A DNA stretch of 36,582 nt, from positions 1-36,582 of the forward strand of contig JBMNOI010000023.1 in assembly GCA_050942995.1 (NCBI GenBank). The letters run 5' to 3'. Positions within the stretch are counted from its first letter, which is position 1; every line of letters begins with the position of its first letter. Below, piece by piece: positions 8,014 through 16,063 of this stretch. The stretch comes from JBMNOI01 sp050942995 (lineage in GTDB: Bacteria; Chloroflexota; Anaerolineae; UBA1429). Under the pieces are notes generated by a model. That model saw only the letters and a list, made by a program, of their open reading frames with translations. It made no database searches and was not told the DNA's origin. A program made the translations under genes and the position numbers.

Positions 8014-8889
8014 TCACAGTTTGTCCGCGCTACGCTGACCCATCAGGCCGTTGGGAAGAAAGAACAGGATGACGATAAGGATGGCGAATGAGAACAGGTC
8101 ACGATAGATCGACGAGATATAGCCCGCCACCAGGGTCTCGACGATGCCCAGTAACAGGCTGCCCACCACGGCGCCCGGAAGGCTTCCCAGCCCGCCGATG
8201 ATGCTGGCGATCATGGCCTTGATGGTCACGGTGCCCATGGAGGGAGAGACGGCATATTTGATACCGTAGAACACACCGCTGGTTGCCGACAACAACCCGG
8301 TAATACCAAAGATCAACAGGGCGACGGTGTTGTTGTTGATGCCCATCAAGCCGGCAGTGGTCGTATCGATGGCGCTGGCGCGGATACCCAACCCCGCCCG
8401 TGTGTAGCGCAAAAAAGCCCACAAGGCGAACAGCGTGACAAAAGAGAGGCCCGCGGCGATTACATCCATACGGCCGATGGCGACGCCACCGATCTGTAAC
8501 GCACCGGTGGTAATGGTGGGGAATTTACGAATCTCGCCGCCAAAGAAGCGGTTCATGGTGTTCACCAGCGCAATGTTCATCCCCATGGCCGAGATCATCA
8601 TAAAGAGGCGTGGAGCATTGCGCATGCGCAACGGTCGATAGCCCAGACGCTCCACCACCACCGAAAGCGCCACCGTGGACACCAGCGCAACGAGCACCGA
8701 CGCCCAGAAGGGCAGGACGAAAAGCGAGACGCCGTAGAATGCGGCAAAGGCGCCGGCCACCATGAGCGCATCAAAGGCCCAGTTGGTAAAGCTGTAGACG
8801 CTATAGACCAGGGCATATCCCACGGCCAGCAGGGCATAGATCGCCCCAATCGAGATGCCACTGGCCAGTTGTTGAAGAAATAGGGTCAC
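8014..8889 (-). CDS. livH: Branched-chain amino acid-type ABC transporter permease
   Basis: A 291-residue LivH-type permease with about eight membrane segments. Family traits are LASGISIGAIYALLAVGYALVY at the start, the ERLGYRPLR loop, the coupling helix GLGIRASAIDTTTAGLMGIN and the tail LFFLPNGLMG. I place the start at a GTG (8889) preceded by AGGGGG; upstream in-frame ATG codons at 8925 and 8934 would add a non-conserved hydrophilic leader. It works with livM, livG, livF and the lipoprotein receptor encoded upstream. Confidence 0.92.
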   Translation of the reverse strand: MTLFLQQLASGISIGAIYALLAVGYALVYSVYSFTNWAFDALMVAGAFAAFYGVSLFVLPFWASVLVALVSTVALSVVVERLGYRPLRMRNAPRLFMMISAMGMNIALVNTMNRFFGGEIRKFPTITTGALQIGGVAIGRMDVIAAGLSFVTLFALWAFLRYTRAGLGIRASAIDTTTAGLMGINNNTVALLIFGITGLLSATSGVFYGIKYAVSPSMGTVTIKAMIASIIGGLGSLPGAVVGSLLLGIVETLVAGYISSIYRDLFSFAILIVILFFLPNGLMGQRSADKL

Positions 8890-8954
8890 GGCCTTGCCCC
8901 CTGAGGGGATGCGACCGGGCCGCATCCCCTGCACACGCTAGAGACGGCTCCGAT

Positions 8955-10124
8955 CTATTCGCCAGGCGAATAGGTCTTGACGATCTGCCACTGCGAGTCG
9001 CGAATCTGCATCACCACAATGGGCTTGTTGTGCGGGTTGTGCGTATCCGGCTCGATGGTGATATTGCTGCTGAATGCGGGCACATCCACCGCGTTCTCCA
9101 GCGCATCACGGATGCCCTCGCGATCCGGACCGGCGATGCCGATAGCATGCTCGAGCAGAGCCAGGGCGTCCAGCGCATAGTAAGCAAACACGGTGGCCTT
9201 TTTGCCGTGCTTGGCCTCAAATTGTGCGTTGTAATCGGCAAATTCGGGCGACTCGGTCGAGACGCCGCTGGAAAGATAGGCGCCCTCGAGCTCTGCGCCG
9301 GCCATGTCCAGCAGCTCGTTGGCCACCCAACCGTCCACACCAAGATACTGGATATCCAGCCCTAGGTCTACTCCCTGACGGGCGATCAGAGCCGCGTCGC
9401 GGTACTGAGCCGTGGGAATCACCAGCAGGTCTGCATCGGTTTGCATCACGTTCGAGATCTGGGCGCGAAACTCTTGATCGTTGCTCTGATACCCCTCTTT
9501 GGCGACGATCTCACCCCCCAGCTCGCTGAACTGGGCCTCGAAAAAGTCCTGGATACCGACAGAGTAGGGCGAGGCCACATCGGTGATAAAGGCGGCCTTG
9601 CGCGCGCCCAGCTCGCGATAGGCAAAATCGGCCAGAGCATAACCCTGATACGGATCGATGAAGCAAACGCGGAACATGTAGGGATGCACATCGCCCTCTT
9701 CATCGACCGTCACGTTCACATGAGTGGCCGTCGTGGTGATGATGGGCACCTGAGATTCGTCGGCGATGGCCGCGATGGGGATGGCGGCGGCCGACCATTC
9801 GGGGCCGATGATGGCGGCCACCTTGTCCTGTTCGATGAGGCGCTTGACGGCCGCCACGGCGTCGGGCACTTCGGAGCGGCTGTCATAGCTGATCAATTTG
9901 AGCCGGTAGCCGTTGATGCCGCCGGCCGCATTGATCTCATCGATGCGGTCTTTGAGGGCGATCTCGGCGACCTGGCCGACCCAGGCGCCCGAGCCGGTAA
10001 GCTGGCCGACAAAACCGATCTTGATGGTCTGATCGGACCGGCAACCCGAAAGCGCCACCGTCAGCAGCATGAGCGCGCAAAGAGCCAGGGTGATCGAGCG
10101 AGCGGTGCGGGTTGGGTGGTGCAT
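8955..10124 (-). CDS. ABC transporter substrate-binding lipoprotein (LivJ/LivK type)
   Basis: A 389-residue periplasmic-binding-protein-fold receptor for the importer downstream. The signal peptide ends in lipobox LSGC (Cys28), so the mature protein should be membrane-anchored. The Leu/Ile/Val-binding fold is clear: IKIGFVGQLTGSGAWVGQ at the start, EINAAGGINGYRLKLISYD, and AAIIGPEWSAAAIPIA. The real ligand cannot be read from sequence; this family also binds amides, urea and aromatics, and the amidohydrolase at the end of the operon hints at an amide-like ligand. The ATG at 10124 has an AAGGAGA site; a longer frame to 10187 lacks one. Confidence 0.93.
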   Translation of the reverse strand: MHHPTRTARSITLALCALMLLTVALSGCRSDQTIKIGFVGQLTGSGAWVGQVAEIALKDRIDEINAAGGINGYRLKLISYDSRSEVPDAVAAVKRLIEQDKVAAIIGPEWSAAAIPIAAIADESQVPIITTTATHVNVTVDEEGDVHPYMFRVCFIDPYQGYALADFAYRELGARKAAFITDVASPYSVGIQDFFEAQFSELGGEIVAKEGYQSNDQEFRAQISNVMQTDADLLVIPTAQYRDAALIARQGVDLGLDIQYLGVDGWVANELLDMAGAELEGAYLSSGVSTESPEFADYNAQFEAKHGKKATVFAYYALDALALLEHAIGIAGPDREGIRDALENAVDVPAFSSNITIEPDTHNPHNKPIVVMQIRDSQWQIVKTYSPGE

Positions 10125-10400
10125 CTTTAGTCTCTCCTTGTGTGATATGGTCGCATAATGTGTGCGCCGTTCGCATGATGCAAACACAGACGACGGCAGA
10201 TCGGGCGTATCGTGGGTGTTGGCTGAGCCAGGCCATAGCCGGGTCGCTCAGAGACGGCTCGACCCGTCATCTCGCGATGCCGTTATGCTCAAACACCTCT
10301 CGACCGTCAGAGATTCGTCTATGGACAGAATACGCACGTTTCGAACGCGACAGCTTTGGCGCAAGGCAGATCACGGTCAATGACACGCGGAAAGACTCGG

Positions 10401-10489
10401 CGTTGAGGAACGTAAAAACACGCCACTGTGAGGAACTCACCGTTGAGGAACGTAAAAACACGCCACTGTGAGGAACTCACCGTTGAGGA
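10401..10489. repeat. Tandem direct repeat, 40-bp unit, 2.2 copies
   Basis: The unit at 10401-10440 is repeated without a single change at 10441-10480, and a third copy begins (CGTTGAGGA, 10481-10489). The unit itself holds two related GAGGAAC blocks and an A-run. It lies in the presumed 5' leader of the importer operon. Perfect identity implies recent expansion. There are no spacers, so it is not a CRISPR array. Confidence 0.95.
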
Positions 10490-10525
10490 GGATATCCGCC
10501 TGCGCGGGCAAGCGGTATTACGACC

Positions 10526-10534
10526 ATTATAGCA
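10526..10534 (-). promoter_or_regulatory. Extended -10 element, probable liv operon promoter
   Basis: The minus strand reads TGCTATAAT followed by GG. No good -35 hexamer sits 17 nt upstream, which extended -10 promoters tolerate. It faces the importer operon. Confidence 0.5.
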
Positions 10535-10570
10535 CATATGCCCATTTTCTGCTGGATCACGCCCAGGTTT

Positions 10571-10598
10571 TTGACAGTGCGCGGGTTCCCGCTATACT
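10571..10598 (+). promoter_or_regulatory. Sigma-70 promoter of the aldo/keto reductase gene
   Basis: A perfect TTGACA (10571-10576), a 16-nt spacer and TATACT (10593-10598) precede the reductase start by 46 nt. The spacer contains a GCGGG/CCCGC dyad that could be an operator. Confidence 0.75.
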
Positions 10599-10644
10599 CA
10601 AGTGTCACACTGTTACGATTCACCCACATGCGAGGAGGGCGACC

Positions 10645-11760
10645 ATGGAGTATCGTACACTGGGAAGAACAGGGCTCGAGGTCAGCGCTATCTCGTTGGG
10701 CACCGAGCACCTGCTTGACCTGCCACCTGACCATGTGGCGTCTGTCATTCACGCCGCACTGGATCATGGGATCAACTATTTCGACCTGTTTTGGGCCCAC
10801 CCCGAATTTCGCGATATGATGGGTGCCGCATTCAAGGGGCATCGTCATCGGGCACTGCTGGCCGCTCATCTGGGCGCTGCCATGGAGGGTAATCAGTATG
10901 TGCGCACGCGCGACAAAAAGCTGGCCGAACAGTACTTTCACGATTTTCTGACCCGCTACGAGACCGACTATGTGGACGTGCTGTTTCTGCACAACTGTGA
11001 CACCGAGGAGGATCTGGACACCCTCATGTCGCCGGGTGGGTTGATGGATATGGCCCAGCGCTACCAACTCCAGGGCAAAACCCGCTACATCGGCTTTAGC
11101 GGGCACACAGCCTCTATCGCTCAGGAAGTGGCCACGACTGGATATGTCGATGTGATCATGTTTCCGATCAACCTGGTCGGTCATGCCATTCCCGGTCGCA
11201 ATGAATTTATGCGGGCCTGCGTCACGCACAATATCGGGCTGGTGGGTATGAAGCCGTACGCCGGGGGGACGCTGTTACGGCCCGATCGGACCCTCTCTAT
11301 GGAGCACTGGCAATCGGGCGGCCAGGATGTCGAGCTGAACAAATCGGTCGCCATCACGCCGGTCCAGTGCCTCTCTTATTCGCTGGAACAGCCCGGTGTC
11401 TCGACTCTGGTGCCCGGTTGCCGTAGTCTGGAGGAGCTGGATGCCGCGCTGGCCTACTTTACCGCCACGCCCGAGGAAAAGAGCTTTGTACACATTCTGA
11501 AGGACTTTGAGCACTATACAACGGGCGAATGTGTCTATTGCAATCACTGCCTGCCCTGCCCCGCCGAAATCGACATCGCCCGGGTGATGCGCCTGCTGGA
11601 TTCATCCAAGCCGGTTCTGGGGCTGGAGGTGGCGATGGAGTACCGCGGACTCGCGGCCAATGGATCCGATTGCATCAAGTGCGGCGCCTGTGAGGAGCGC
11701 TGCCCCTTCGACGTCCCGGTGATGGAACGTATGGACGAGGTGGCAGGCCGCATTCGCTGA
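10645..11760 (+). CDS. Aldo/keto reductase with C-terminal 4Fe-4S ferredoxin domain
   Basis: A 371-residue two-domain protein. Residues 1-280 form an aldo/keto reductase barrel (MEYRTLGRTGLEVSAISLGT start, GINYFD, VDVLFLHNCD). Residues 290-360 carry two cysteine clusters, C296-x2-C299-x2-C302-x2-C305 and C343-x2-C346-x2-C349-x3-C353-P, as in ferredoxin-tailed reductases of anaerobes; the first cluster is not a standard ferredoxin spacing. Of the catalytic tetrad Asp-Tyr-Lys-His, Asp47 and His116 remain, but the Tyr position holds His52 and the Lys position holds His75. It may therefore not reduce carbonyls in the usual way. The ATG at 10645 has GAGGAGGG upstream. It is a single-gene unit with promoter and terminator. 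Confidence 0.9.
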   Translation: MEYRTLGRTGLEVSAISLGTEHLLDLPPDHVASVIHAALDHGINYFDLFWAHPEFRDMMGAAFKGHRHRALLAAHLGAAMEGNQYVRTRDKKLAEQYFHDFLTRYETDYVDVLFLHNCDTEEDLDTLMSPGGLMDMAQRYQLQGKTRYIGFSGHTASIAQEVATTGYVDVIMFPINLVGHAIPGRNEFMRACVTHNIGLVGMKPYAGGTLLRPDRTLSMEHWQSGGQDVELNKSVAITPVQCLSYSLEQPGVSTLVPGCRSLEELDAALAYFTATPEEKSFVHILKDFEHYTTGECVYCNHCLPCPAEIDIARVMRLLDSSKPVLGLEVAMEYRGLAANGSDCIKCGACEERCPFDVPVMERMDEVAGRIR

Positions 11761-11846
11761 CGGGCTAAGTCATCGGCAGGGATATTGCGCCGACACAAAA
11801 TCGCCATGAATCGGCCGTATCTCTTTAAACAAGTATTACACAGATC

Positions 11847-11885
11847 AATGGGCACACCCACGTTCAAGGTGTGCCCATTCTATTT
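11847..11885 (+). terminator. Intrinsic terminator after the aldo/keto reductase
   Basis: A perfect 12-bp stem (11847-11858 with 11868-11879, 9-nt loop) is followed by CTATTTTTATC, a T-rich tract. It lies about 90 nt past the reductase stop. Confidence 0.8.
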
Positions 11886-11929
11886 TTATCCGGTGTTTAT
11901 GTCCATGCCGTATGGCGGGCCCGACAACA

Positions 11930-11938
11930 TGCTATAAT
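11930..11938 (+). promoter_or_regulatory. Extended -10 promoter of the coiled-coil gene
   Basis: The plus strand reads TGCTATAATGA with no clear -35 hexamer. It lies 76 nt upstream of the ATG at 12014 and just past the terminator of the previous gene. Confidence 0.55.
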
Positions 11939-12013
11939 GAGCAGGCGGGCCGGCGCCACATCATCCGGGTGTTCGGTGCGCCGCCTCATCGCCCCAACCG
12001 GAGGAAACGCCTC

Positions 12014-12424
12014 ATGATCGACCTTTGCCTCAAAAGCGTATCCGAGATCTATCTCGATCTCATCAGCCAGGCCGAAGAGGAAAAGACACGCGCTCTGGCC
12101 GAGTATGAGGACTGTCTCAACCGGTATTGCGCGGCACGGATGATCGAGTTTGCCGCCGGCGGAGATGCCGGACGGGTCCTGCTGGAGCAGGAAAAAGAGC
12201 TGCTGCGTGAGGAAGAGATCGTGCGACTGCGCGAGCGGCTCGAATTCTGGCACCTTCGCCTGGAGCGGCTCAAATCCTGCAGCATCGGCGCCTTTCGCCG
12301 GCATCTGGACGAGACCGACGAGCATCTGCGCATCCCGTCTCCGGACGCAATCCCTCCGACCGCCGTTGGAGATCGGTCAGAGGAATACGATATGGACGGT
12401 TATCGCCACTCCGCCATCGCCTGA
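12014..12424 (+). CDS. Hypothetical coiled-coil protein
   Basis: A 136-residue protein I do not recognise. Residues 15-100 are strongly helical and charged (EEEKTRALAEYEDCL, EQEKELLREEEIVRLRERLEF, LRLERLKS) and should form a coiled coil; the last ~35 residues are probably disordered. There is no signal peptide or membrane segment. Support for the gene is the GGAGGAAA ribosome-binding site before the ATG, its own extended -10 promoter, and codon use like its neighbours. The reverse strand is also open here, but has no ribosome-binding site. It stands alone, facing the convergent YbaK-family gene. Confidence 0.65.
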   Translation: MIDLCLKSVSEIYLDLISQAEEEKTRALAEYEDCLNRYCAARMIEFAAGGDAGRVLLEQEKELLREEEIVRLRERLEFWHLRLERLKSCSIGAFRRHLDETDEHLRIPSPDAIPPTAVGDRSEEYDMDGYRHSAIA

Positions 12425-12460
12425 GAGCTGCGCTCGCCACGCGCGCCGTTCCCCTATGGG

Positions 12461-12943
12461 TTACCGGCGAATACGCGCCACGCGCCCGCCGGTCATCGCG
12501 ATCAGATCGTCCGGACGCAGGCAAAACACCGCCCGGGGATGCCCGGCCGCCGCCCAGATCTCCTCGTGTTGCCAGAGATCCTCATCGATCACTGTACGCA
12601 ACGCCGTGGTATGCCCCACCGGCGGCACCCCACCGATGACATATCCCGTCCGCTCGCGCACATAGTCGGCATCGGGCTTGGTAATCGCTTCACCGATCAG
12701 GGCCGCCACCGCCTCTTCGCTCACCCGATTGCCTCCGCCGGCGATGACCAGTACCGGGTCCCCCGTCTCTTTGCCGCAAAACACCAGCGACTTGGCAATC
12801 TGCTCTACATCACAGCCCACCGCCCGGGCCGCCTCGACGGCAGAGCGGGTGCTTTGGGGCAGCTCGACCACGCGATAATCAAAACCCAGAGCATGCAACG
12901 CATCCTGGACGCGCCGGGCGCTGGGATGAAGGGTCTCGGTCAT
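12461..12943 (-). CDS. YbaK/ProX-family aminoacyl-tRNA deacylase
   Basis: A 160-residue single-domain YbaK/EbsC-type protein. Such enzymes hydrolyse mischarged tRNAs, for example Cys-tRNA(Pro). Visible family traits are the conserved lysine in EQIAKSLVF, LVIAGGGNRVSEEAV, and GGVPPVGH, whose Gly-x-x-Pro loop shapes the substrate pocket. It is stand-alone, not fused to prolyl-tRNA synthetase. An AGAGGAGAA ribosome-binding site precedes the ATG. A gap of 48 nt separates it from the GrpB-family gene on the same strand, so they may share a transcript. Confidence 0.9.
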   Translation of the reverse strand: MTETLHPSARRVQDALHALGFDYRVVELPQSTRSAVEAARAVGCDVEQIAKSLVFCGKETGDPVLVIAGGGNRVSEEAVAALIGEAITKPDADYVRERTGYVIGGVPPVGHTTALRTVIDEDLWQHEEIWAAAGHPRAVFCLRPDDLIAMTGGRVARIRR

Positions 12944-12991
12944 GAAACGTTCTCCTCTGGATCGATGCAGGACATGAGCGCCGTTAAAAGA

Positions 12992-13603
12992 TCAACTCTG
13001 TCGATGACCGTCACCGTTGGTCGGCGTCTGCGCGTCCGACGGCACGCTGAATCGCTCGATCAGTTGCGTCGCCTGTTTCCGGTCGGTCCCGGCCCGCCAG
13101 GCCGCCGCCCGGCGATCCAGCATCTGCATAAAGGCCGCCTTACCGGCTACATAGGCCCCGATATCATCGGGGAAACGCTTGGCCAGCGCCGTCTTGAACC
13201 GGCCATAGGCCATGACCTCCTGGGGATGCATCCGCAGATATTTGACCAGCGTGAGGTGCCGTGCAACCTGAGGATCATTGTGTCGAAATGCGTGCACATG
13301 ATAGAGGTGCTCGTCATCGGTGCCCTTGACGTAGTAGCGTCGACCGGGGATGCCGTTCTCGCCCCGGGGCCGGTATCCTCGCGACAGCATGCGCTCGTCC
13401 AGGGCATCCAGGCGCACCACATCATGCACCGCGACCAGTATATCGATGATCGGCTTGGCCGGGAGACCGGGCACCGCCGTACTGCCGATGTGATGGATCG
13501 CCACCACTTCATCGCCCAGCGCATCGGCCACTTCCTTAGCGCCTTGATGATAGAGCGTACGCCAGTTCGGATCCCAGGGTTCTACGATCACTTTTCGGGC
13601 CAT
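12992..13603 (-). CDS. GrpB / UPF0157-family nucleotidyltransferase-like protein
   Basis: A 203-residue GrpB-domain protein, related to the nucleotidyltransferase fold. The diagnostic block is HHIGSTAVPGLPAKPIIDILV near residue 37, with the GS motif and the Asp pair of the nucleotidyltransferase site, followed by HLYHVHAF and a helical C-terminus. The biological role of the family is not settled. The C-terminal ~25 residues look disordered. The ATG has AAGGTGA upstream. It precedes the YbaK-family gene. Confidence 0.88.
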   Translation of the reverse strand: MARKVIVEPWDPNWRTLYHQGAKEVADALGDEVVAIHHIGSTAVPGLPAKPIIDILVAVHDVVRLDALDERMLSRGYRPRGENGIPGRRYYVKGTDDEHLYHVHAFRHNDPQVARHLTLVKYLRMHPQEVMAYGRFKTALAKRFPDDIGAYVAGKAAFMQMLDRRAAAWRAGTDRKQATQLIERFSVPSDAQTPTNGDGHRQS

Positions 13604-13780
13604 CTTTTCACCTTCGTTGCATCATCGGTTTCGTTCAGCAGGCAGAGCCCCTCCCGAGCCACATCCCCCATTAGAGTGTGACACAGAACAGGCTCCGGAT
13701 CATCGCGCTGTACAGGGCGATTGCATTTGGAGCTTTTACATCCATATAGCCGCATCTTCGCCCTTGCCCTGCGCTGCGAC

Positions 13781-13808
13781 TGGACAATAGCACGCCGTTT
13801 GTTATCAT
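13781..13808 (+). promoter_or_regulatory. Sigma-70-like promoter of the UroD-family gene
   Basis: TGGACA (13781-13786), 16-nt spacer and TATCAT (13803-13808) match consensus at five of six positions each. The ATG follows 62 nt downstream. The same two hexamers recur with a 17-nt spacer before the methyltransferase gene at 22207. Confidence 0.55.
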
Positions 13809-13869
13809 GCAAGTAGGTCCCGGAACCATCTTACGAAACATCATCGTTTCGAGCGCGAAAGGCTGAGTC

Positions 13870-15000
13870 ATGAGGCCCAAAGATCGGGTGATCGCCGCAC
13901 TGCATCATCGTGAGCCGGATCGTGTCCCCACGGGAGAGAATGCCGTAGACGGTGAGCTGGCGGCCCGTATCATCGGCCGCCCCACCCTTTACAACGCCCG
14001 CCGGCGCGAGATGGAGGCGCTATGGGCAGGGCGCCGGAACGAGATTGTGGATGATTACGTCAGCGCCCACATCGATCTGGCCCGCATACTGGAATGGGAT
14101 TACGTGCGTGTGCCGGTTGTGCCCCGCAGTATCCCTTATCGACGCCCGCGCATGATCGGCCCCTATGCCTGGATAGATGATGAAGGCCACGAGGTGCACT
14201 ATCATCCCGATTCGGGCAACATCGCGATGAAAAAGAATCGCGATGATCTCACCATAGATGACCTGCCCGATCCGGACGAGCCCTATCAGGTGGCGCCCGA
14301 TGAACTCGACGCCGTGCGGCGGGTGGTGGACCAGCTGGGCGATTCGCACTTTATCATCGGGCGCACGCCCGTGGACGGCACCTTTCCGTGGCAGCAGACC
14401 GTCGGCATGGGCGAGTTTCTGATGCGCATGGTAACCGATCCTGAATTCGTCCACCGCGCCGTGCAGGTCTATGTGAATCGCTCCATCGCCTATATCGAGG
14501 CCATGCTGGACGCCGGCTGTGATGCGGTGATGACCACCGACGACTATTCGGATAATCGCGGCCCCATCATGGGGCCCCGGCGTTTTCGCGAGTTCGTGCT
14601 GCCGGGGCTGGTGTGCCAGGTCGAGGCAGCCCATGCCCGTGGCGGATACTTTATCAAACATACCGACGGCAACGTGTGGAGCATCCTGGATGACCTGGTC
14701 GAGGCCGGCATAGACGGCTGGCATGGCATCCAGCCCGGCATCGGCATGGACTTGAAGCAGCTCAAAGAGCGCTACGCCGGTCGCCTCTGCTTCTTTGGCG
14801 GCGTAAACTGTGAAGCCCTGGTGGCGGGCACTCCGGAAGAGGCCCGCGCCGAAGTACGATACGCCATTCGCCATGCCGCCCCCGGCGGCGGTCTGGTGGT
14901 GACAACCGGAAATGTGTTACAGCCGGGCACCCGTTTGGAGAATTATCTGGCCGCGCGCCAGACGATCCGCGACGATGGCCGCTACCCCATCGATCTCTGA
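13870..15000 (+). CDS. Uroporphyrinogen decarboxylase-family protein
   Basis: A 376-residue UroD-superfamily barrel, closer to the corrinoid-linked methyltransferases (MtaA/CmuA-like) than to true HemE. It begins with the typical MRPKDRVIAALHHREPDRVP and shows FIIGRTPVDGTF, DAVMTTDDYSDNRGPIMGPRRFREFVLP, a HTDGNVW metal-type His, and FFGGVNCEALVAGTPEE. The HemE N-terminal Arg-rich substrate signature is not seen. Members usually move methyl groups from methylated substrates onto corrinoid proteins or coenzymes. No corrinoid protein gene is adjacent; the only corrinoid protein in the window is HgcA, 12 kb away. Alone on the plus strand after its own promoter. Confidence 0.85.
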   Translation: MRPKDRVIAALHHREPDRVPTGENAVDGELAARIIGRPTLYNARRREMEALWAGRRNEIVDDYVSAHIDLARILEWDYVRVPVVPRSIPYRRPRMIGPYAWIDDEGHEVHYHPDSGNIAMKKNRDDLTIDDLPDPDEPYQVAPDELDAVRRVVDQLGDSHFIIGRTPVDGTFPWQQTVGMGEFLMRMVTDPEFVHRAVQVYVNRSIAYIEAMLDAGCDAVMTTDDYSDNRGPIMGPRRFREFVLPGLVCQVEAAHARGGYFIKHTDGNVWSILDDLVEAGIDGWHGIQPGIGMDLKQLKERYAGRLCFFGGVNCEALVAGTPEEARAEVRYAIRHAAPGGGLVVTTGNVLQPGTRLENYLAARQTIRDDGRYPIDL

Positions 15001-15065
15001 CCCCCTGGCCATCCCCCTATCCCCGCAGGCGCCGGCCATATCCGGAGAGTCAACCGTCTCCGGGC

Positions 15066-15254
15066 GTGATATACGAGTGCGAAATGAGACGGCTAGATCT
15101 TATAGCTCCCAGAAGGCGCCGCCGATGGGGGATATTCGTGTCGTTCCTGGCATTGTTCGCGTCAGTGGCTTTTCTGCTGGGCATTCAAACACTCGAGCTG
15201 GCGCTGTTTATCCTGATTCTCTACTACATATCGTGGGCCACCCGAAAGGAATGA
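15066..15254 (+). CDS. Small hypothetical membrane protein
   Basis: A possible 62-residue protein (GTG start; an ATG six codons in, at 15084, is an alternative). A basic N-terminal stretch, APRRRRRWG, is followed by about 35 hydrophobic residues that could form one long or two short membrane helices, then a short WATRKE tail. The positive-inside pattern is right for a real membrane protein, but no strong ribosome-binding site is seen. It lies between the UroD-family and HAD genes on the same strand. Confidence 0.45.
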   Translation: MIYECEMRRLDLIAPRRRRRWGIFVSFLALFASVAFLLGIQTLELALFILILYYISWATRKE

Positions 15255-15285
15255 TGGTCACGCTCACATTGCGGGGAGAAAACAA

Positions 15286-16008
15286 ATGCTCAAGGCGGTA
15301 ACACTGGATTTTTGGGGCACACTGGTGGATGCCCACCATGATCTGTCCGATGAACGCATCGACTTTTTGGCCGGTTACATCCGAGAATATCCGCGCGAGC
15401 GCGTCGCCGAGGCGTACCAGGATTCCGCGCGGATATTCCTTCAGGCGTTACATGAAGGGATGGGGTTGCGCGCCGCCACCATGTTGAGCATGACGCTGGA
15501 TCGGCTGGGCGCCACTCTGACGCCCCCGGAATACGAGATGACGTTACGCTTCTGGGAAGAGGCGTTGCTGGTTTCGCCGCCACGCATTCTGGACGGCGCC
15601 TGTGAGGTACTGCGCGAACTGCGCGCCCGCGGCTTTTTTGTGGCCCTCATCTCGGACACGGGGCTGACACCGGGGGTGGTTGTGCGCCGCATGCTTCAGG
15701 AGAGGGGCCTGTTGGCCATGTTCGACTGGCTGACCTTCTCCAGCGATACCGGCGTCACCAAAAAGACGCTCTACGCATTTACCGGCACGCTGCGCGCCCT
15801 GGGAGTGGCGCCGCAACATGCCCTGCACGTTGGAGATACCGAGACCGACGTGCGTGGCGCCCATGCCGCCGGCATGCGTGCCGCACTCGTGCTCGAATCC
15901 AGCGGGCACCGAGAGGTGGCGCCGCTGGCCGACCTGGTGTTGCCCCGCCTGCAAGATCTTTGCAGCGCGCTGCAAGAGATGATAGCGGCGTCTACGGCGG
16001 CGCCGTAG
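15286..16008 (+). CDS. HAD-superfamily hydrolase-like protein
   Basis: A 240-residue haloacid-dehalogenase-fold protein with an alpha-helical cap (residues 20-95). Motif I is LDFWGTLVD with nucleophile Asp8, but the usual second Asp (acid/base, two residues on) is Trp10. Motif II is ALISDTG, motif III Lys is in GVTKKTL, and motif IV is VGDTETDVRGAHAAG. The DFWGTL variant is found in a recurrent HAD subgroup; its catalytic status is unclear. The substrate is unknown. A GGGGAGAAAA ribosome-binding site precedes the ATG. It closes a plus-strand run facing the convergent response regulator. Confidence 0.87.
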   Translation: MLKAVTLDFWGTLVDAHHDLSDERIDFLAGYIREYPRERVAEAYQDSARIFLQALHEGMGLRAATMLSMTLDRLGATLTPPEYEMTLRFWEEALLVSPPRILDGACEVLRELRARGFFVALISDTGLTPGVVVRRMLQERGLLAMFDWLTFSSDTGVTKKTLYAFTGTLRALGVAPQHALHVGDTETDVRGAHAAGMRAALVLESSGHREVAPLADLVLPRLQDLCSALQEMIAASTAAP

Positions 16009-16063
16009 ACACTACAGGCGCCATAGGCGCGCCACACGCTCCTCATCGGCGTCAAAGGGGGGC

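Larger units (their letters stand above)
10125..10644. other. Divergent intergenic region with two promoters and a tandem repeat
   Basis: This gene-free stretch separates the minus-strand importer operon from the plus-strand aldo/keto reductase. It contains a 40-bp tandem repeat (10401-10489), an extended -10 on the minus strand (10526-10534) and a good plus-strand promoter (10571-10598). If the minus-strand promoter is used, the liv messenger has a leader of about 390 nt that includes the repeats. No protein or known riboswitch was recognised in it. Confidence 0.6.

Noticed and set aside
10401..10489. CRISPR array
   Set aside because: The 40-bp units abut directly, without spacers, and there are no cas genes.
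12539..13681. 380-codon plus-strand frame across ybaK- and grpB-type genes
   Set aside because: It runs through two well-supported minus-strand genes and has no recognisable domain.
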